64,000 nucleotides of DNA. It comes from Peptoniphilus ovalis (lineage in GTDB: Bacteria > Bacillota > Clostridia > Tissierellales > Peptoniphilaceae). Both the position numbers and the translations under genes were made by a program. The stretch is from assembly GCF_018919265.1 (NCBI RefSeq), contig NZ_JAHLQO010000004.1, forward strand, positions 124,001-188,000. Direction: 5' to 3'. Below, in pieces: positions 41,764 through 51,126 of the stretch (position 1 is its first letter; the number at the start of each line of letters is the position of its first letter). Below the pieces are notes generated by a model. The model was not told where the DNA came from. It saw only the letters and a program-made list of their open reading frames with translations, and made no database searches.

Positions 41764-42333
41764 CTAAAATAGTTTTAGGATTTCTCCCTCTTCAATCGGT
41801 CTAATGTTTATATCTTCTAGCATCTTCTTTTGGTCGTCTTCTCTAAAGAAGTCTATACCTACTATTGGCGTTTTCCCATCTTTGCCATCTTTACCATCTC
41901 TCCCAGGCGGTCCTGGTGGTCCTTGTGGCCCTTGAATGTTAGGTAAGAATGGATTAGTAACTATATTTCCACATACTCCACTTGCTAATGTTTCTCTTAT
42001 TTCTAAATAAAAATCACCGCTTGTAAAAACGGTGTCGCCATTAATTATTTTGATTTCACATTCGCATATGCCGGGTACTGATAATACTGAATCTGTCAAG
42101 ACTACCTTTAATACTTTTTTATCTTTTGAAACTTCGCAAGGTAGTTTTATTTTTACCTTGTCTGGTCTTTTAATTAAGCAATATATATCTTCGTGTTTTC
42201 CTATTGTTATTTCCCTTAGATTTTCAACTAACTTAATATATATAATGCTTGTTTTGTTGTCGTATTGGACTAATCCACTGTAAACTCCGCTGTTGTTTTT
42301 TACGTCTACTTTTATATTAAAAAGTTTCTCCAT
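41764..42333 (-). CDS. BppU-like baseplate/fibre protein with collagen-like stretch
   Basis: This 189-residue protein has a beta-sandwich N-terminal domain (1-125) with the pattern of BppU-type upper baseplate proteins (YDNKTSIIYIKLVENLREIT, GICECEIKIINGDTVFTSGDFYLEI), then a collagen-like run GPQGPPGPPGRDGKDGKDG at about 135-155. The collagen part would trimerise and serve as a stalk. Confidence 0.72.
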   Translation of the reverse strand: MEKLFNIKVDVKNNSGVYSGLVQYDNKTSIIYIKLVENLREITIGKHEDIYCLIKRPDKVKIKLPCEVSKDKKVLKVVLTDSVLSVPGICECEIKIINGDTVFTSGDFYLEIRETLASGVCGNIVTNPFLPNIQGPQGPPGPPGRDGKDGKDGKTPIVGIDFFREDDQKKMLEDINIRPIEEGEILKLF

Positions 42334-42341
42334 TAAATCAC

Positions 42342-42911
42342 CTACCCTAGTATATTAAGTAAGCTTTTTAAGTCCTCACTAGATGCACTCTCAATGTTTA
42401 ATTTATAGTTAAATTCTTCTATTTGTTTCTTTATAGTCTCTAATATTTCTTTAGATTCATCTGATATGCCTTGCATAGTTGCGATGTTACTTTTAGACAA
42501 CTTGTATTGGTCCATAAAGGATTCTACAATGTTCTTTTCAAGATTTATCTTTATGCTAGATTCACTATTGATGTTACTTTGTCTAATAATTATCTTGTCG
42601 CCCTTTAAAAGAAATACATCATCTAGAGTTTTTCTTTGAGGATTTAGTGAAATATTTGTTGTTTTTCCATTACTGAATAGGTCTATATTTACAGTTCCAA
42701 TATCTGCTAACATCTCAATCTTATACATTCCCATTACAAGAATTGGTATTTCTTTAGGAATATCAGTATTTTTTATTGAATAATTAATTTTTTCTTTGAT
42801 GTTAGGCTTTAATGTTTCGTAAACCTCTTTATTGTTGTTAATCTCTTCAACTATTTCATTGATTCTACTAATGATTTCAACTAAATATGAATGGCCTTTT
42901 AATTTTTCCAT
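42342..42911 (-). CDS. Fibre/baseplate accessory protein, unknown
   Basis: This 189-residue protein is helical at both ends (IISRINEIVEEINNNKEVYE; EILETIKKQIEEFNYKL), with a beta-rich middle. It lies between the coiled-coil small protein and the BppU-like gene. A structural role in the fibre is likely; no family is recognised. Confidence 0.55.
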   Translation of the reverse strand: MEKLKGHSYLVEIISRINEIVEEINNNKEVYETLKPNIKEKINYSIKNTDIPKEIPILVMGMYKIEMLADIGTVNIDLFSNGKTTNISLNPQRKTLDDVFLLKGDKIIIRQSNINSESSIKINLEKNIVESFMDQYKLSKSNIATMQGISDESKEILETIKKQIEEFNYKLNIESASSEDLKSLLNILG

Positions 42912-42923
42912 TTAATCACCTAA

Positions 42924-43097
42924 TTAAAAAGAAGATAGCTTATTAACTATCTTCTTAATCTCTTTTAATTCATTTTTTAATAATTCTACTTCCGTTCTTA
43001 ACTCAACCACTTCTTTATTCAAGCTTTCTATAGTAGGTTTATCTTCGTCTTTAGGTTTAAAGATTAAAGCTCCTACTGCATCTACTCTATAACTCAT
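42924..43097 (-). CDS. Small coiled-coil protein (57 residues)
   Basis: The ATG at 43097 opens a 57-codon frame ending at 42924, filling the gap between the large fibre gene and the next one. The product begins MSYRVDAVGALIFKPKDED and then forms a heptad-type coiled coil (LNKEVVELRTEVELLKNEL). Short coiled-coil proteins at this place are often fibre-attachment or trimer factors. Confidence 0.65.
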   Translation of the reverse strand: MSYRVDAVGALIFKPKDEDKPTIESLNKEVVELRTEVELLKNELKEIKKIVNKLSSF

Positions 43098-43103
43098 ATT
43101 CGC

Positions 43104-46100
43104 CTACTTTACAATACATTTTAATCTTCTAACAGTAGGTCTAACTGCCGGATTATTAGTTGTTAGGTCCACTCTAACTCTAAAGTTATTAACTCCACTT
43201 GATTCGTTAGCTGTATAAGTGTATTCGATATATCCACCTACTTTTTTAACTTTTCCATCACCATTTTGAGTAAGTTTTTTCCAAGTATTACCATCTCTAT
43301 CTGTAGCGTAGTAGAATACAACTCCTGCTCCACTAGGTGCATAAACATCGGCTATTACCTTTACACTTGTATACTTAGCATCAGTAACAATATTTCGTGA
43401 TACATAAGTACTTGATGGACTGTTTAAAGTTCCAAGAAGTAGTAAGCTATCTAGTGCTATTGCTGGAGATACATTTCCTTTAGTTGTCATTTTTGCTCTA
43501 ACTGTAACATTGTTAATTTTCTTTAATAGGTCTACATGATTTTCTATTGCAAGTGGTAACCAAGTTTTAGATTCATCTATTGAATATTCCCATTTAAGCG
43601 TACAATCTAAAGGCACTGATGTATCTGCTAAAAGCTTTATTCCATCGTATTCTACCCCTTTAATTGAGTTAAAATAGATAGTTGACTTCCTAGTATAATC
43701 ATTGATATAAAGGTCAAATTTAAGGTTAAAGTCTTGCTTAGCACTCCAAGCTATAGCATTAGAAGATTCGAACATCATACCTGGTACATATGGATTTTCT
43801 AAGACTATTTTATTGGTAATTAAATCTTTCTTACCTAGTTCTTGTACATAGATACTAGCTGTAGGTGAGTTGGATAAAACAGTAACTGCATATTGTTCAT
43901 TGGCCTTTAAATAGATAGGGTCATCGAACTTTATGAGAGTTTGAACTGAACTGTCGTTACTAATTTTAATGTCGTTATATCCTACTACTGTTTCTGATAA
44001 AATTTCTTCACTAGGATATCCGTTGTCACATTTTCTTATCTGCACTCTTAAGTCGTGCTTATTGTCTTTAGATGCAAAGTAAAGTCCTATTGAAGTTAGC
44101 ATTTGGTCTGTTAATACTGAAAAAGTTTGAGCTACTGGGTCTACATATACTTCGGTCCACTTAGTGCTATATACTGTTGTATAAGTTGTGTGCGTTCTAG
44201 TTGTATAAGTTGTTGTAGTTGTCTTTAATGTACCATTAGCTATGAAAGGTGTATCTCCAACTAGTTTTGGAAATTCCTCTGCATAAATTTTTACATTTAC
44301 AGTACCGCATCTAACATTATTAGGAATGGTGAATTTACCTTTAACGACTCCATTAGTATCTGCCATTAGCGAACCATTAGAGCCTTTGTATGTTGATGAT
44401 TCAGGTGTGACGTCTACTGGAATATCGTTAAATATTACTCTAATGTTATCTTGTCTAGGGAAAAATCTTGAACCAGTGACCTTTATTTCGATTGGTCTCA
44501 TGTACTCTATAGCTGAATCTGTTACCTTAGTACTGGTATCTGTAGTTGTATATGAACTTGAAGTAGTAGATGAGGTAGTGCCTGACTGTCTCCATTCGTA
44601 CCATCTTCTAGCTTCTCTATTTGGGCTGCTATTATTACCATCTCTAATTGAGTTATAAGATACTGTAGTTCCGCCATTTTCTCTTAGTGTTATATTGTTT
44701 GTTTCAATCCAATTATCCACTCTAGGATATATGTCTATGCTAGGTGTTTGAGGGAATACTGTATAAGGATTGATTCTGTGTGCTCTAGTTGCGAAAGGCT
44801 GTTTGTCTCCTGCTTTTTCTTCCCCTAAAGCTGTAACAATTCTGTTGTACGCTGAATAGTTTTTTGAATTGTCTTTGTCAATACTCAACTTATTAGTATT
44901 TAGCTTATACCCAAGTGTCAATTCGTTGTTTGCTACATCGATACTTGCATTATATTTAGGGTGATTGATGTCTGATTTTGTAAATCCTAAAAATCCATCT
45001 GTAAAAATACCTTTAAGTTGTGTTGCATCTTCTCCCTCTAATGCTTCTTTGTCTAGGTCTGTAATAGCTTGATTTACTTCCATATCTTCGATTCTTTCGA
45101 ACATTTTTTGAATTCTATCCATATCTGACCTAATATTTCTTGAATTTCTAATCTTTAGAGTATCATTAACTGGTGCTACGTGAACATATCCAAGTAATAA
45201 TACCGCCTGGTCTGTAATATCCGGTGGTGCTATCTTGTCCTCTGTATCTGATTGTCCTGGAACTGCTCTTAAAATACCTTTTTCATCTAAAGTAATACTA
45301 GCTATATAGTGAAGATAAAAAGTGTAGTCTATAAGCATTTGACTTCGTTCTACTGGTGTATCTCCATTAAGTAGTTCTACGTAATATTGCCCGTTATCTA
45401 CTGTTAGCTTGTAATCTTTACTAGGTATCATTGTTTTATTGTAGTTGAATTCAATTTCATAAGTTGAACCTAAATCGGGTTGCTTTCCACCATTTAACCA
45501 TCTAATAGTATCTGATTCTAATACGTAGTCAACGTTCTTAGTGTAATTAGTACTTGTATTTGATTGTTTGATTGATAAAACTTCGGCTACTGGTGTGTAC
45601 TGGCTAGGTATAGGGTCTGTACCATTTACTGAACCTTGTCTTGTCAGCCTTGTAGATACCTTAATAACTGAAATTAATCTGTCGATTTTAGATACCGGAT
45701 TATTGTTTAATGCGTATTTTTTATTTCCACTTTGATATATCTTAGGTTCTGCAACTATTGACCTTGTAGCTTTAGCTCTAGGAATTGGAATAGTAGTTGC
45801 TGTTTGCTTTTCTATTTCCCAACCATTTACATAAGCTTTACCAATGGATAAGTTGAGGTATAAGTTGTTTTCATCTTGTTGTGCCTTTTGAGATAGCTCT
45901 AATCCTCTAACTTTATAGTGTCCTGATTCATCAAATGTACGTCTAGCAAGTAGTGCTAATAACTTGTTGTACATTGTGTCATCTTCTTTTTTATTATTTG
46001 TTACTAACTCTCCATCTTGCAATAGGTATATAGCTGTTGCCTTATCATCGTTAGCTGTTAAGATTAGAGTTTCTTCAAGTCTGTCTGAACTAGGTAATCC

Positions 46101-46523
46101 AAAGGCTGGTAATCCACTTGCTGGAGATACAAGCCTATTATCATCGGTGTATTTTACCGCTTTAGTTGATAGTCTTACTCCAACTGATTCAAGGCCTTTT
46201 CCCTTTATTCTAACTTTTTGACTTTTGAAATCTCTTACAATCCCGTTGATATAGATTTTTCCATCTGTGATAGTGATATCTTTTTCAATGCTACCTTCAA
46301 TACTTTCAATGATTATTTGTGCACCACTCTTGATGTCTCCGTCTTTAAGGAAACAGTCTGCAACTCCTTTAACTATTCTTTTTGATGTGGATTGAATTTC
46401 GTTTAAATCTCTATTTTGAAGTGGTGTTCCTGGTCTAAAAAGAACTTGCGTATAATCGTTATTTAAGTTCGTATCATAATAAGGTGCTTGCGAAATATCC
46501 AAGTTTTCAAATTTATCTGCCAT
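43104..46523 (-). CDS. Large tail fibre/baseplate protein (DUF4815 type)
   Basis: I start this at 46523 (1139 residues, MADKFENLDISQAPYYD) because AAGGGGGAAATA is directly upstream; the frame could extend 7 codons. The N-terminus (FRPGTPLQNRDLNEIQS, GQIYINGIVRDF-like) matches the DUF4815 domain of phage tail proteins. The middle is Ser/Thr-rich (about 640-670) and the last 400 residues are beta-rich repeats. As the largest baseplate-distal protein it is probably the main long fibre, to which the small fibre genes that follow add. Confidence 0.78.
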   Translation of the reverse strand: MADKFENLDISQAPYYDTNLNNDYTQVLFRPGTPLQNRDLNEIQSTSKRIVKGVADCFLKDGDIKSGAQIIIESIEGSIEKDITITDGKIYINGIVRDFKSQKVRIKGKGLESVGVRLSTKAVKYTDDNRLVSPASGLPAFGLPSSDRLEETLILTANDDKATAIYLLQDGELVTNNKKEDDTMYNKLLALLARRTFDESGHYKVRGLELSQKAQQDENNLYLNLSIGKAYVNGWEIEKQTATTIPIPRAKATRSIVAEPKIYQSGNKKYALNNNPVSKIDRLISVIKVSTRLTRQGSVNGTDPIPSQYTPVAEVLSIKQSNTSTNYTKNVDYVLESDTIRWLNGGKQPDLGSTYEIEFNYNKTMIPSKDYKLTVDNGQYYVELLNGDTPVERSQMLIDYTFYLHYIASITLDEKGILRAVPGQSDTEDKIAPPDITDQAVLLLGYVHVAPVNDTLKIRNSRNIRSDMDRIQKMFERIEDMEVNQAITDLDKEALEGEDATQLKGIFTDGFLGFTKSDINHPKYNASIDVANNELTLGYKLNTNKLSIDKDNSKNYSAYNRIVTALGEEKAGDKQPFATRAHRINPYTVFPQTPSIDIYPRVDNWIETNNITLRENGGTTVSYNSIRDGNNSSPNREARRWYEWRQSGTTSSTTSSSYTTTDTSTKVTDSAIEYMRPIEIKVTGSRFFPRQDNIRVIFNDIPVDVTPESSTYKGSNGSLMADTNGVVKGKFTIPNNVRCGTVNVKIYAEEFPKLVGDTPFIANGTLKTTTTTYTTRTHTTYTTVYSTKWTEVYVDPVAQTFSVLTDQMLTSIGLYFASKDNKHDLRVQIRKCDNGYPSEEILSETVVGYNDIKISNDSSVQTLIKFDDPIYLKANEQYAVTVLSNSPTASIYVQELGKKDLITNKIVLENPYVPGMMFESSNAIAWSAKQDFNLKFDLYINDYTRKSTIYFNSIKGVEYDGIKLLADTSVPLDCTLKWEYSIDESKTWLPLAIENHVDLLKKINNVTVRAKMTTKGNVSPAIALDSLLLLGTLNSPSSTYVSRNIVTDAKYTSVKVIADVYAPSGAGVVFYYATDRDGNTWKKLTQNGDGKVKKVGGYIEYTYTANESSGVNNFRVRVDLTTNNPAVRPTVRRLKCIVK

Positions 46524-46533
46524 TATTTCCCCC

Positions 46534-47088
46534 TTAGCACTCAATTATCATAATATAAGTGTCTTTAGTATCTGATTGTCTTGTGACTGGCTTTCTGTTG
46601 TTTAGGACCTCTAAGATTCCAATATCTTTAATATCTTTAGGTAATAATACATTACTATTTTCTTTACCACTCACTGGCGTTACTCTAGAGAATAGACCTA
46701 TTTGTCTATATGCAACTGGTGGTAGTTCTTCAAAATAAATTGTAGTTTCTATAAGTACCCACCTTGATTTAAGTCTTAGTCCTTCTTCCTTAGATACAGT
46801 TCTAAATCTTTGTTTAGCATACTCAATTCCACCATTTTCGTCAGGTACTACAAGACTTACCCTTTCAGCCTTTTTAAGTCCTACTAACTCTTCAAGATTT
46901 TCTGCATCTAAATCAGGCTCTGGTGGAATAAATCCTTCTTCCGTTTCCTTTTCCCAAGGCGAAGTCTTACCAATTCCAAAGAATACATTGCCTTGTTCTA
47001 CAAATGCAAGTGCCCTTGAACAATGTGCGGTATTTGTGATAATTGGTAGCCTTTCGTGAATATTCGTGCTTACTGCTCTTATTGCCAT
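46534..47088 (-). CDS. Baseplate/fibre adaptor protein
   Basis: This 184-residue protein begins MAIRAVSTNIHERLPIITNT; NVFFGIGKTSPWEKE and LPPVAYRQIGLFSRVTP are like short phage proteins between tail I and the DUF4815 fibre. It is likely the wedge-to-fibre connector. Assignment is from position and general pattern. Confidence 0.6.
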   Translation of the reverse strand: MAIRAVSTNIHERLPIITNTAHCSRALAFVEQGNVFFGIGKTSPWEKETEEGFIPPEPDLDAENLEELVGLKKAERVSLVVPDENGGIEYAKQRFRTVSKEEGLRLKSRWVLIETTIYFEELPPVAYRQIGLFSRVTPVSGKENSNVLLPKDIKDIGILEVLNNRKPVTRQSDTKDTYIMIIEC

Positions 47089-47094
47089 TTCTCA

Positions 47095-48096
47095 CTAAAT
47101 CCTTTCTGTTTTAATTTCTATCGGTTTTAAAGATATGTTGAATTTACCTTCTTTTTCTCTAGTTCCTTCAATAGCTTGTCTTTCATATTCTAAAGCATCT
47201 GCAATTGTAGGATTTTCTTTTTGCATTATTACCGCTAAATCTTCTAAAGATAAATAACCGCCAGCGTAGTTTCTTATTGTTCCAGTTCCGTAGTAACTTC
47301 TAGATAGTTCAACTCCGTCCCAATAGATTATTTGCTTACCTTCAAGTAGTGAGAATCCATCTAGGATAGTGTTTTGTATATCTTCTTCGTTAGTTGCTCC
47401 AATAGGTACTGTGTGGAATATTGTGTTGTCTACTTCTTTAACATCTATATAAGTATTTCTGTGGATTTTTTCCCATACATGCGTATTTCTTTCTAATCGG
47501 TCTATATCCGTTATAATATCCCATCGTGGTGCAAGTGAAAAAACTATTTTTACTCCACCAGCTTTTATCTTATTAAGATATTTTATTAAGTCTGGTGTGA
47601 TGTACGAAGAATCTGGCAAACTAATGTCAATTACTGAATATATCCAATAATCATAAGATATTATTCTTGAAGTGCCGTCTAAGACTCCTCTTTCATCTAA
47701 GATAATAAGTTCAGTCCAAGGCTCGAATACTCTTATGGATTCCGGAATAAATTCTTCTTTGTGGCCTTTGTTAATCTTTCTTGCTGTTGCTCTTTTAATA
47801 GCTTCAATAGTATTTTTAGGTGCTATGATTTCTTCGATAATTCTGAATCTATAATCATCGTCATTTTCTCCAAAGTCTCTTGATACTCCTAAAACATATC
47901 CCCAATAGTCCAACCATTCACCAGTTGCGGTATCTAGTGCCATTGCAAGCTTTCCGTTTTGTAGACCTTCATCACCAATTCTTAAAGCTTCATAAATTGC
48001 ATCAATTAATACGCTTTTACTTCTTCCGTCTTTATCTGTGTTTAGTTTATATAATGCTACTAGAGTTTTGTAATATATACTGTTTAAAAAGTTCAT
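47095..48096 (-). CDS. Tail protein I-like / DUF2612-type baseplate protein
   Basis: I start this at the ATG at 48096 (333 residues), with GGTGAG 7 bp upstream; the frame could start 1 codon earlier at TTG. The N-terminal KLAMALDTATGEWLDYWGYVLGVSRD..ENDDDYRFRIIEEI is the classical DUF2612/gpI-type pattern. It closes the wedge outside baseplate J, whose stop overlaps this ATG by 1 bp. Confidence 0.75.
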   Translation of the reverse strand: MNFLNSIYYKTLVALYKLNTDKDGRSKSVLIDAIYEALRIGDEGLQNGKLAMALDTATGEWLDYWGYVLGVSRDFGENDDDYRFRIIEEIIAPKNTIEAIKRATARKINKGHKEEFIPESIRVFEPWTELIILDERGVLDGTSRIISYDYWIYSVIDISLPDSSYITPDLIKYLNKIKAGGVKIVFSLAPRWDIITDIDRLERNTHVWEKIHRNTYIDVKEVDNTIFHTVPIGATNEEDIQNTILDGFSLLEGKQIIYWDGVELSRSYYGTGTIRNYAGGYLSLEDLAVIMQKENPTIADALEYERQAIEGTREKEGKFNISLKPIEIKTERI

Positions 48097-49151
48097 CAAT
48101 CACTCACCACTATTTCACCTGGTTTTAGGATTTCGTTGTTGAGTGTGACAATATCTTTTTTATCCTCTAGGTCTATATAGGCTATAATCTCTCTAAAATT
48201 GTCATTTATTACAGTAATTAAAGTTGATATATTAAGGTCCTCTGATACCTTTAAGTTGTTTATATACTGATAAATAATCTTCTCTATCGCTTGATTGTAA
48301 ACGTTAGGGTCATAACCTGGTCTATAGACAACCTTTATATCAAGGTCAACAACTTTTTTAACTGTTGGTCTTACGACTACTTCAATACCCGCACTTCTAT
48401 AGCCTTCAACTTCTTTTAAAACTTCTTGTTTTAATTCATCTGTTAGATTTCCATAAATATCGTGTACATAAGCAATTAAGTATCCTATATAGTTGTCGTC
48501 GATGTAAACTCCAGCTACTCCGTTTACTTGCTTTATGCCATAAGCTACAGCATCTTTTGTGCCCCTTTGTAAAGTGTGTACATACTCTCTAAAGCGTTGT
48601 TCTCTTTCTGTGTCTGATTCAATGTCTTTGCCATTGCTAAAATCGTTATTGTTAGATATTAGATATATATTAGGGTTTCCGATAGATAGCTTAGATATTT
48701 CTCCAGCTGTAACATTTCCTATTGTTCCTTTTTCTGTACATTCTACTGGCACTATAACTGCTTGTGCTCCCTCTTTAATAAGGATATCTTTTGTAGATTT
48801 AAAGTATATTTTTCTTAGGGTGTTTTCTCCAGTATGAAATTCTGTTCCCTTTTTTATAACCTTATCTTGTAAAATAGGGTCTTCGTAATATATCGTTACT
48901 GTTCCACTTGCATAGCTTGATGCATATTTTTCGAACTTAAAAGCGTTGTAGCATGCGTTTCTTACTGCATATTTAATAGCATTAAATAAGTTATAATAAA
49001 ACTCTTCTATTTGAAGTGATACCGCTTCTAGTAAAGTTCTTACTGCTGAACCTGGGTTAAAATCTGTTAATTTATCAGTCTTAATACTGGTCCACGTAAT
49101 TAGTTTTTGTAAAATGCTATCTTTATTTTCACTATTTAGTCTAAATTTCAA
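48096..49151 (-). CDS. Baseplate protein J-like (wedge)
   Basis: This 351-residue protein shows the Baseplate_J pattern: TDFNPGSAVRTLLEAVSLQIEEFY at about 33-56, GTEFHTGENTLRKIYF, IVPVECTEKGTIGNVTAGEI and EQRFREYVHTLQRGT (the family's central motif). It forms the wedge with the gp25-like and tail I-like products in this same run. Confidence 0.88.
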   Translation of the reverse strand: MKFRLNSENKDSILQKLITWTSIKTDKLTDFNPGSAVRTLLEAVSLQIEEFYYNLFNAIKYAVRNACYNAFKFEKYASSYASGTVTIYYEDPILQDKVIKKGTEFHTGENTLRKIYFKSTKDILIKEGAQAVIVPVECTEKGTIGNVTAGEISKLSIGNPNIYLISNNNDFSNGKDIESDTEREQRFREYVHTLQRGTKDAVAYGIKQVNGVAGVYIDDNYIGYLIAYVHDIYGNLTDELKQEVLKEVEGYRSAGIEVVVRPTVKKVVDLDIKVVYRPGYDPNVYNQAIEKIIYQYINNLKVSEDLNISTLITVINDNFREIIAYIDLEDKKDIVTLNNEILKPGEIVVSD

Positions 49152-49162
49152 TTTCTCACCAC

Positions 49163-49810
49163 CTATAAAAGAATATATTCATATTTGAAAGGTGTTCCAG
49201 GCTCTATAGGAATCACCGTGCATGATACGTACCTCGCACTACCTTTATGGATTAACTTTATATTTGTTACGTCTTTAACTCTAAAGTCTTCTCTTATGCA
49301 GGATTCGACCTCAAATATTACTTTGTTATCTGTTCTACCATTATCAAGTAGACCGTTGTATTTATATAAATCTGAACCGTAATCGGGGTGTTCTATAAGA
49401 GAGCCTCTTTTTGTCGTTAGCCTTGTATTAAGTTGTTGTGCGAGGTTATTAACTCCAGCTACTAACTTAATATCTCCACCTTCTCTAATTTCACCTTGAA
49501 TTGTAGTTGCAACTGGTAAATCTCCGTTAATGTCAATATCTATTCCATAGGCTAAACTTTCTATTTCTTCATTTCTCCTATTAGAGATGTTTATATCATC
49601 TCCATTAGGCTTAGGTAGTAGGATTATGTCACCTATTTTAGCTACTTTTGGGTTATCTTTATAAGTATCACTAAAAAATACGCTATCTATATAGGGTTCT
49701 TCGAGGCTATTAAGTATTGTTATTTGTCGCCAATCTTCTATGTCGTAAAGTCTAGCTAATTTCTGTAGTGAATCACCTTCGGTTATTCTATGGGTTTTAA
49801 GTCCGTGCAT
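49163..49810 (-). CDS. LysM plus gp25/GPW-like baseplate wedge fusion
   Basis: This 215-residue protein has a LysM-type unit at about 6-65 (THRITEGDSLQKLARLYDIEDWRQITILNSL) and a gp25/GPW domain at about 110-215 (NNLAQQLNTRLTTKRGSLIEHPDYGSDLYKYNG, IREDFRVKDVTNIKLI). The gp25 part is the basal wedge of contractile tails. Joining it to LysM is less usual, and the LysM may bind the hub or peptidoglycan. Confidence 0.78.
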   Translation of the reverse strand: MHGLKTHRITEGDSLQKLARLYDIEDWRQITILNSLEEPYIDSVFFSDTYKDNPKVAKIGDIILLPKPNGDDINISNRRNEEIESLAYGIDIDINGDLPVATTIQGEIREGGDIKLVAGVNNLAQQLNTRLTTKRGSLIEHPDYGSDLYKYNGLLDNGRTDNKVIFEVESCIREDFRVKDVTNIKLIHKGSARYVSCTVIPIEPGTPFKYEYILL

Positions 49811-49821
49811 ATAATCACTTC

Positions 49822-50496
49822 CTAACTTTCAATAAAATATCTGTTAATGTCATAATTTATCGATAAAATATTCATTAAAAGAACTGATAAATGGTGTGTT
49901 AAGTTTATCGTATTTATATTTTCGTTTGATAACCTACACTTAACATATTCAATATTATCTGCTAATTGAGTTATTCTCTTATGTCCTAGTTGCATCTTAT
50001 CAGGCTTTACATTCTCATAGCAAAACTGATACAAGGAATAGTAGACTGAATAGCTTTCAAGCAAGATATATAAGATATACATATATACATCTTTTGTTTC
50101 ATACTCTTTTGTCTCTTCTAAAATATCTAAAATTGCACTATCATTAATTGATTTATCTAGAGACTTCAAGAATAATAAGTCCGTTATTTCTTTAATCGTT
50201 TTGCCACCTCTTACGCTTTCTAAGATGTAGTCAGTGTTTAGTATTGCAGGACTATAAGAACTAGCTAATTCGTGTATTTTTGAAGCTTGTAGCGTGAGTT
50301 TATTCTTAAACTTATATTTGATTTTACCTGAATATATGATGTCACTTTGTAGGTCTAAACATACTAAAGATGCAATTCTTAATTTCTTAGCAACTACTGA
50401 ACCTACTCTAGGATTCCACCTTTTGCTATTAGGCCTAGCTCCAATAAGTGGTGCTAAGTTATTTAGTATTACTTTTCCTCTTTCGTGTATTTCCAT
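49822..50496 (-). CDS. Baseplate protein, unknown
   Basis: I start this at 50496 (224 residues, MEIHERGKVILN), which has AAGTGGTGG upstream. It is mostly helical, with no known motif (LHELASSYSPAILNTDYILE-type segments). Its place between the LysM-like adaptor and the gp25-like gene suggests a baseplate or tail-completion part. Confidence 0.55.
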   Translation of the reverse strand: MEIHERGKVILNNLAPLIGARPNSKRWNPRVGSVVAKKLRIASLVCLDLQSDIIYSGKIKYKFKNKLTLQASKIHELASSYSPAILNTDYILESVRGGKTIKEITDLLFLKSLDKSINDSAILDILEETKEYETKDVYMYILYILLESYSVYYSLYQFCYENVKPDKMQLGHKRITQLADNIEYVKCRLSNENINTINLTHHLSVLLMNILSINYDINRYFIES

Positions 50497-50508
50497 TTTT
50501 ACCACCAC

Positions 50509-51126
50509 TTAAAATTCTAAAAGTTCTGCTGCTAAGTCTTTAAGGTTTTGAGGTGAGAAGTTATTGTTTGCTCCGTCCTTTTCCTTTAATACTCTATCTT
50601 CTACTGTTCTAGGTGCTGTTTTGGGCGTTCCAATGGAATTTCCTATGCCTTGCCCTTCGTTCTGACCTCTAGGCTGATTAGCATCTCGTATTACATAAAA
50701 ACTCATATCATATTTATATAATAGTGGCTGACTCACATTTCTTAATATTGATAATCTAGTAGGTATTGTTTCGTAGCCTTCACCATCTGTGTGATTATAA
50801 AACATTAAAAAATCTTTTACTGGCTTCCCGTCCTCTATATCTTGCATGTTTTCTCTTATTATGCTTTTTAATAACAAAAATTTCTTATAACCATGTTCGG
50901 GGTCTTCTGTTGTGCTTTTAAATCCGGTAATGCCACTAACCGTTAATTCTCTAAGTCCTTCACCAAATAAATCAAGGTAAACTCCAGCCTTAGTGTATGT
51001 TGCATTTGCCCTATTAGGTATTTTTAGCTCGTACTGTTCCGGATTTATAGTAAATAAATAAGAATGGCCTTTAAACTCTAATTCCATTCTTTTAAGATGG
51101 GTTAATCCATTGCTGTTTCCATTCAT
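50509..51126 (-). CDS. Baseplate adaptor protein (LysM-adaptor region)
   Basis: This 205-residue protein, MELEFKGHSYLFTINPEQYELKIP.., holds a beta-type N-terminal half like the domain that comes before LysM in many phage tail proteins, with GLRELTVSGITGFKS typical. LysM itself is not here but at the start of the gp25-like protein two genes on. It overlaps the spike gene by 35 bp; AGAGGAT is 8 bp before the ATG at 51126. Confidence 0.6.
   Translation of the reverse strand: MNGNSNGLTHLKRMELEFKGHSYLFTINPEQYELKIPNRANATYTKAGVYLDLFGEGLRELTVSGITGFKSTTEDPEHGYKKFLLLKSIIRENMQDIEDGKPVKDFLMFYNHTDGEGYETIPTRLSILRNVSQPLLYKYDMSFYVIRDANQPRGQNEGQGIGNSIGTPKTAPRTVEDRVLKEKDGANNNFSPQNLKDLAAELLEF

Noticed and set aside
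37800-41800. Diversity-generating retroelement for the fibre genes
   Set aside because: No reverse transcriptase or template/variable repeat pair was seen; variation by G tracts and 5' repeats fits better.
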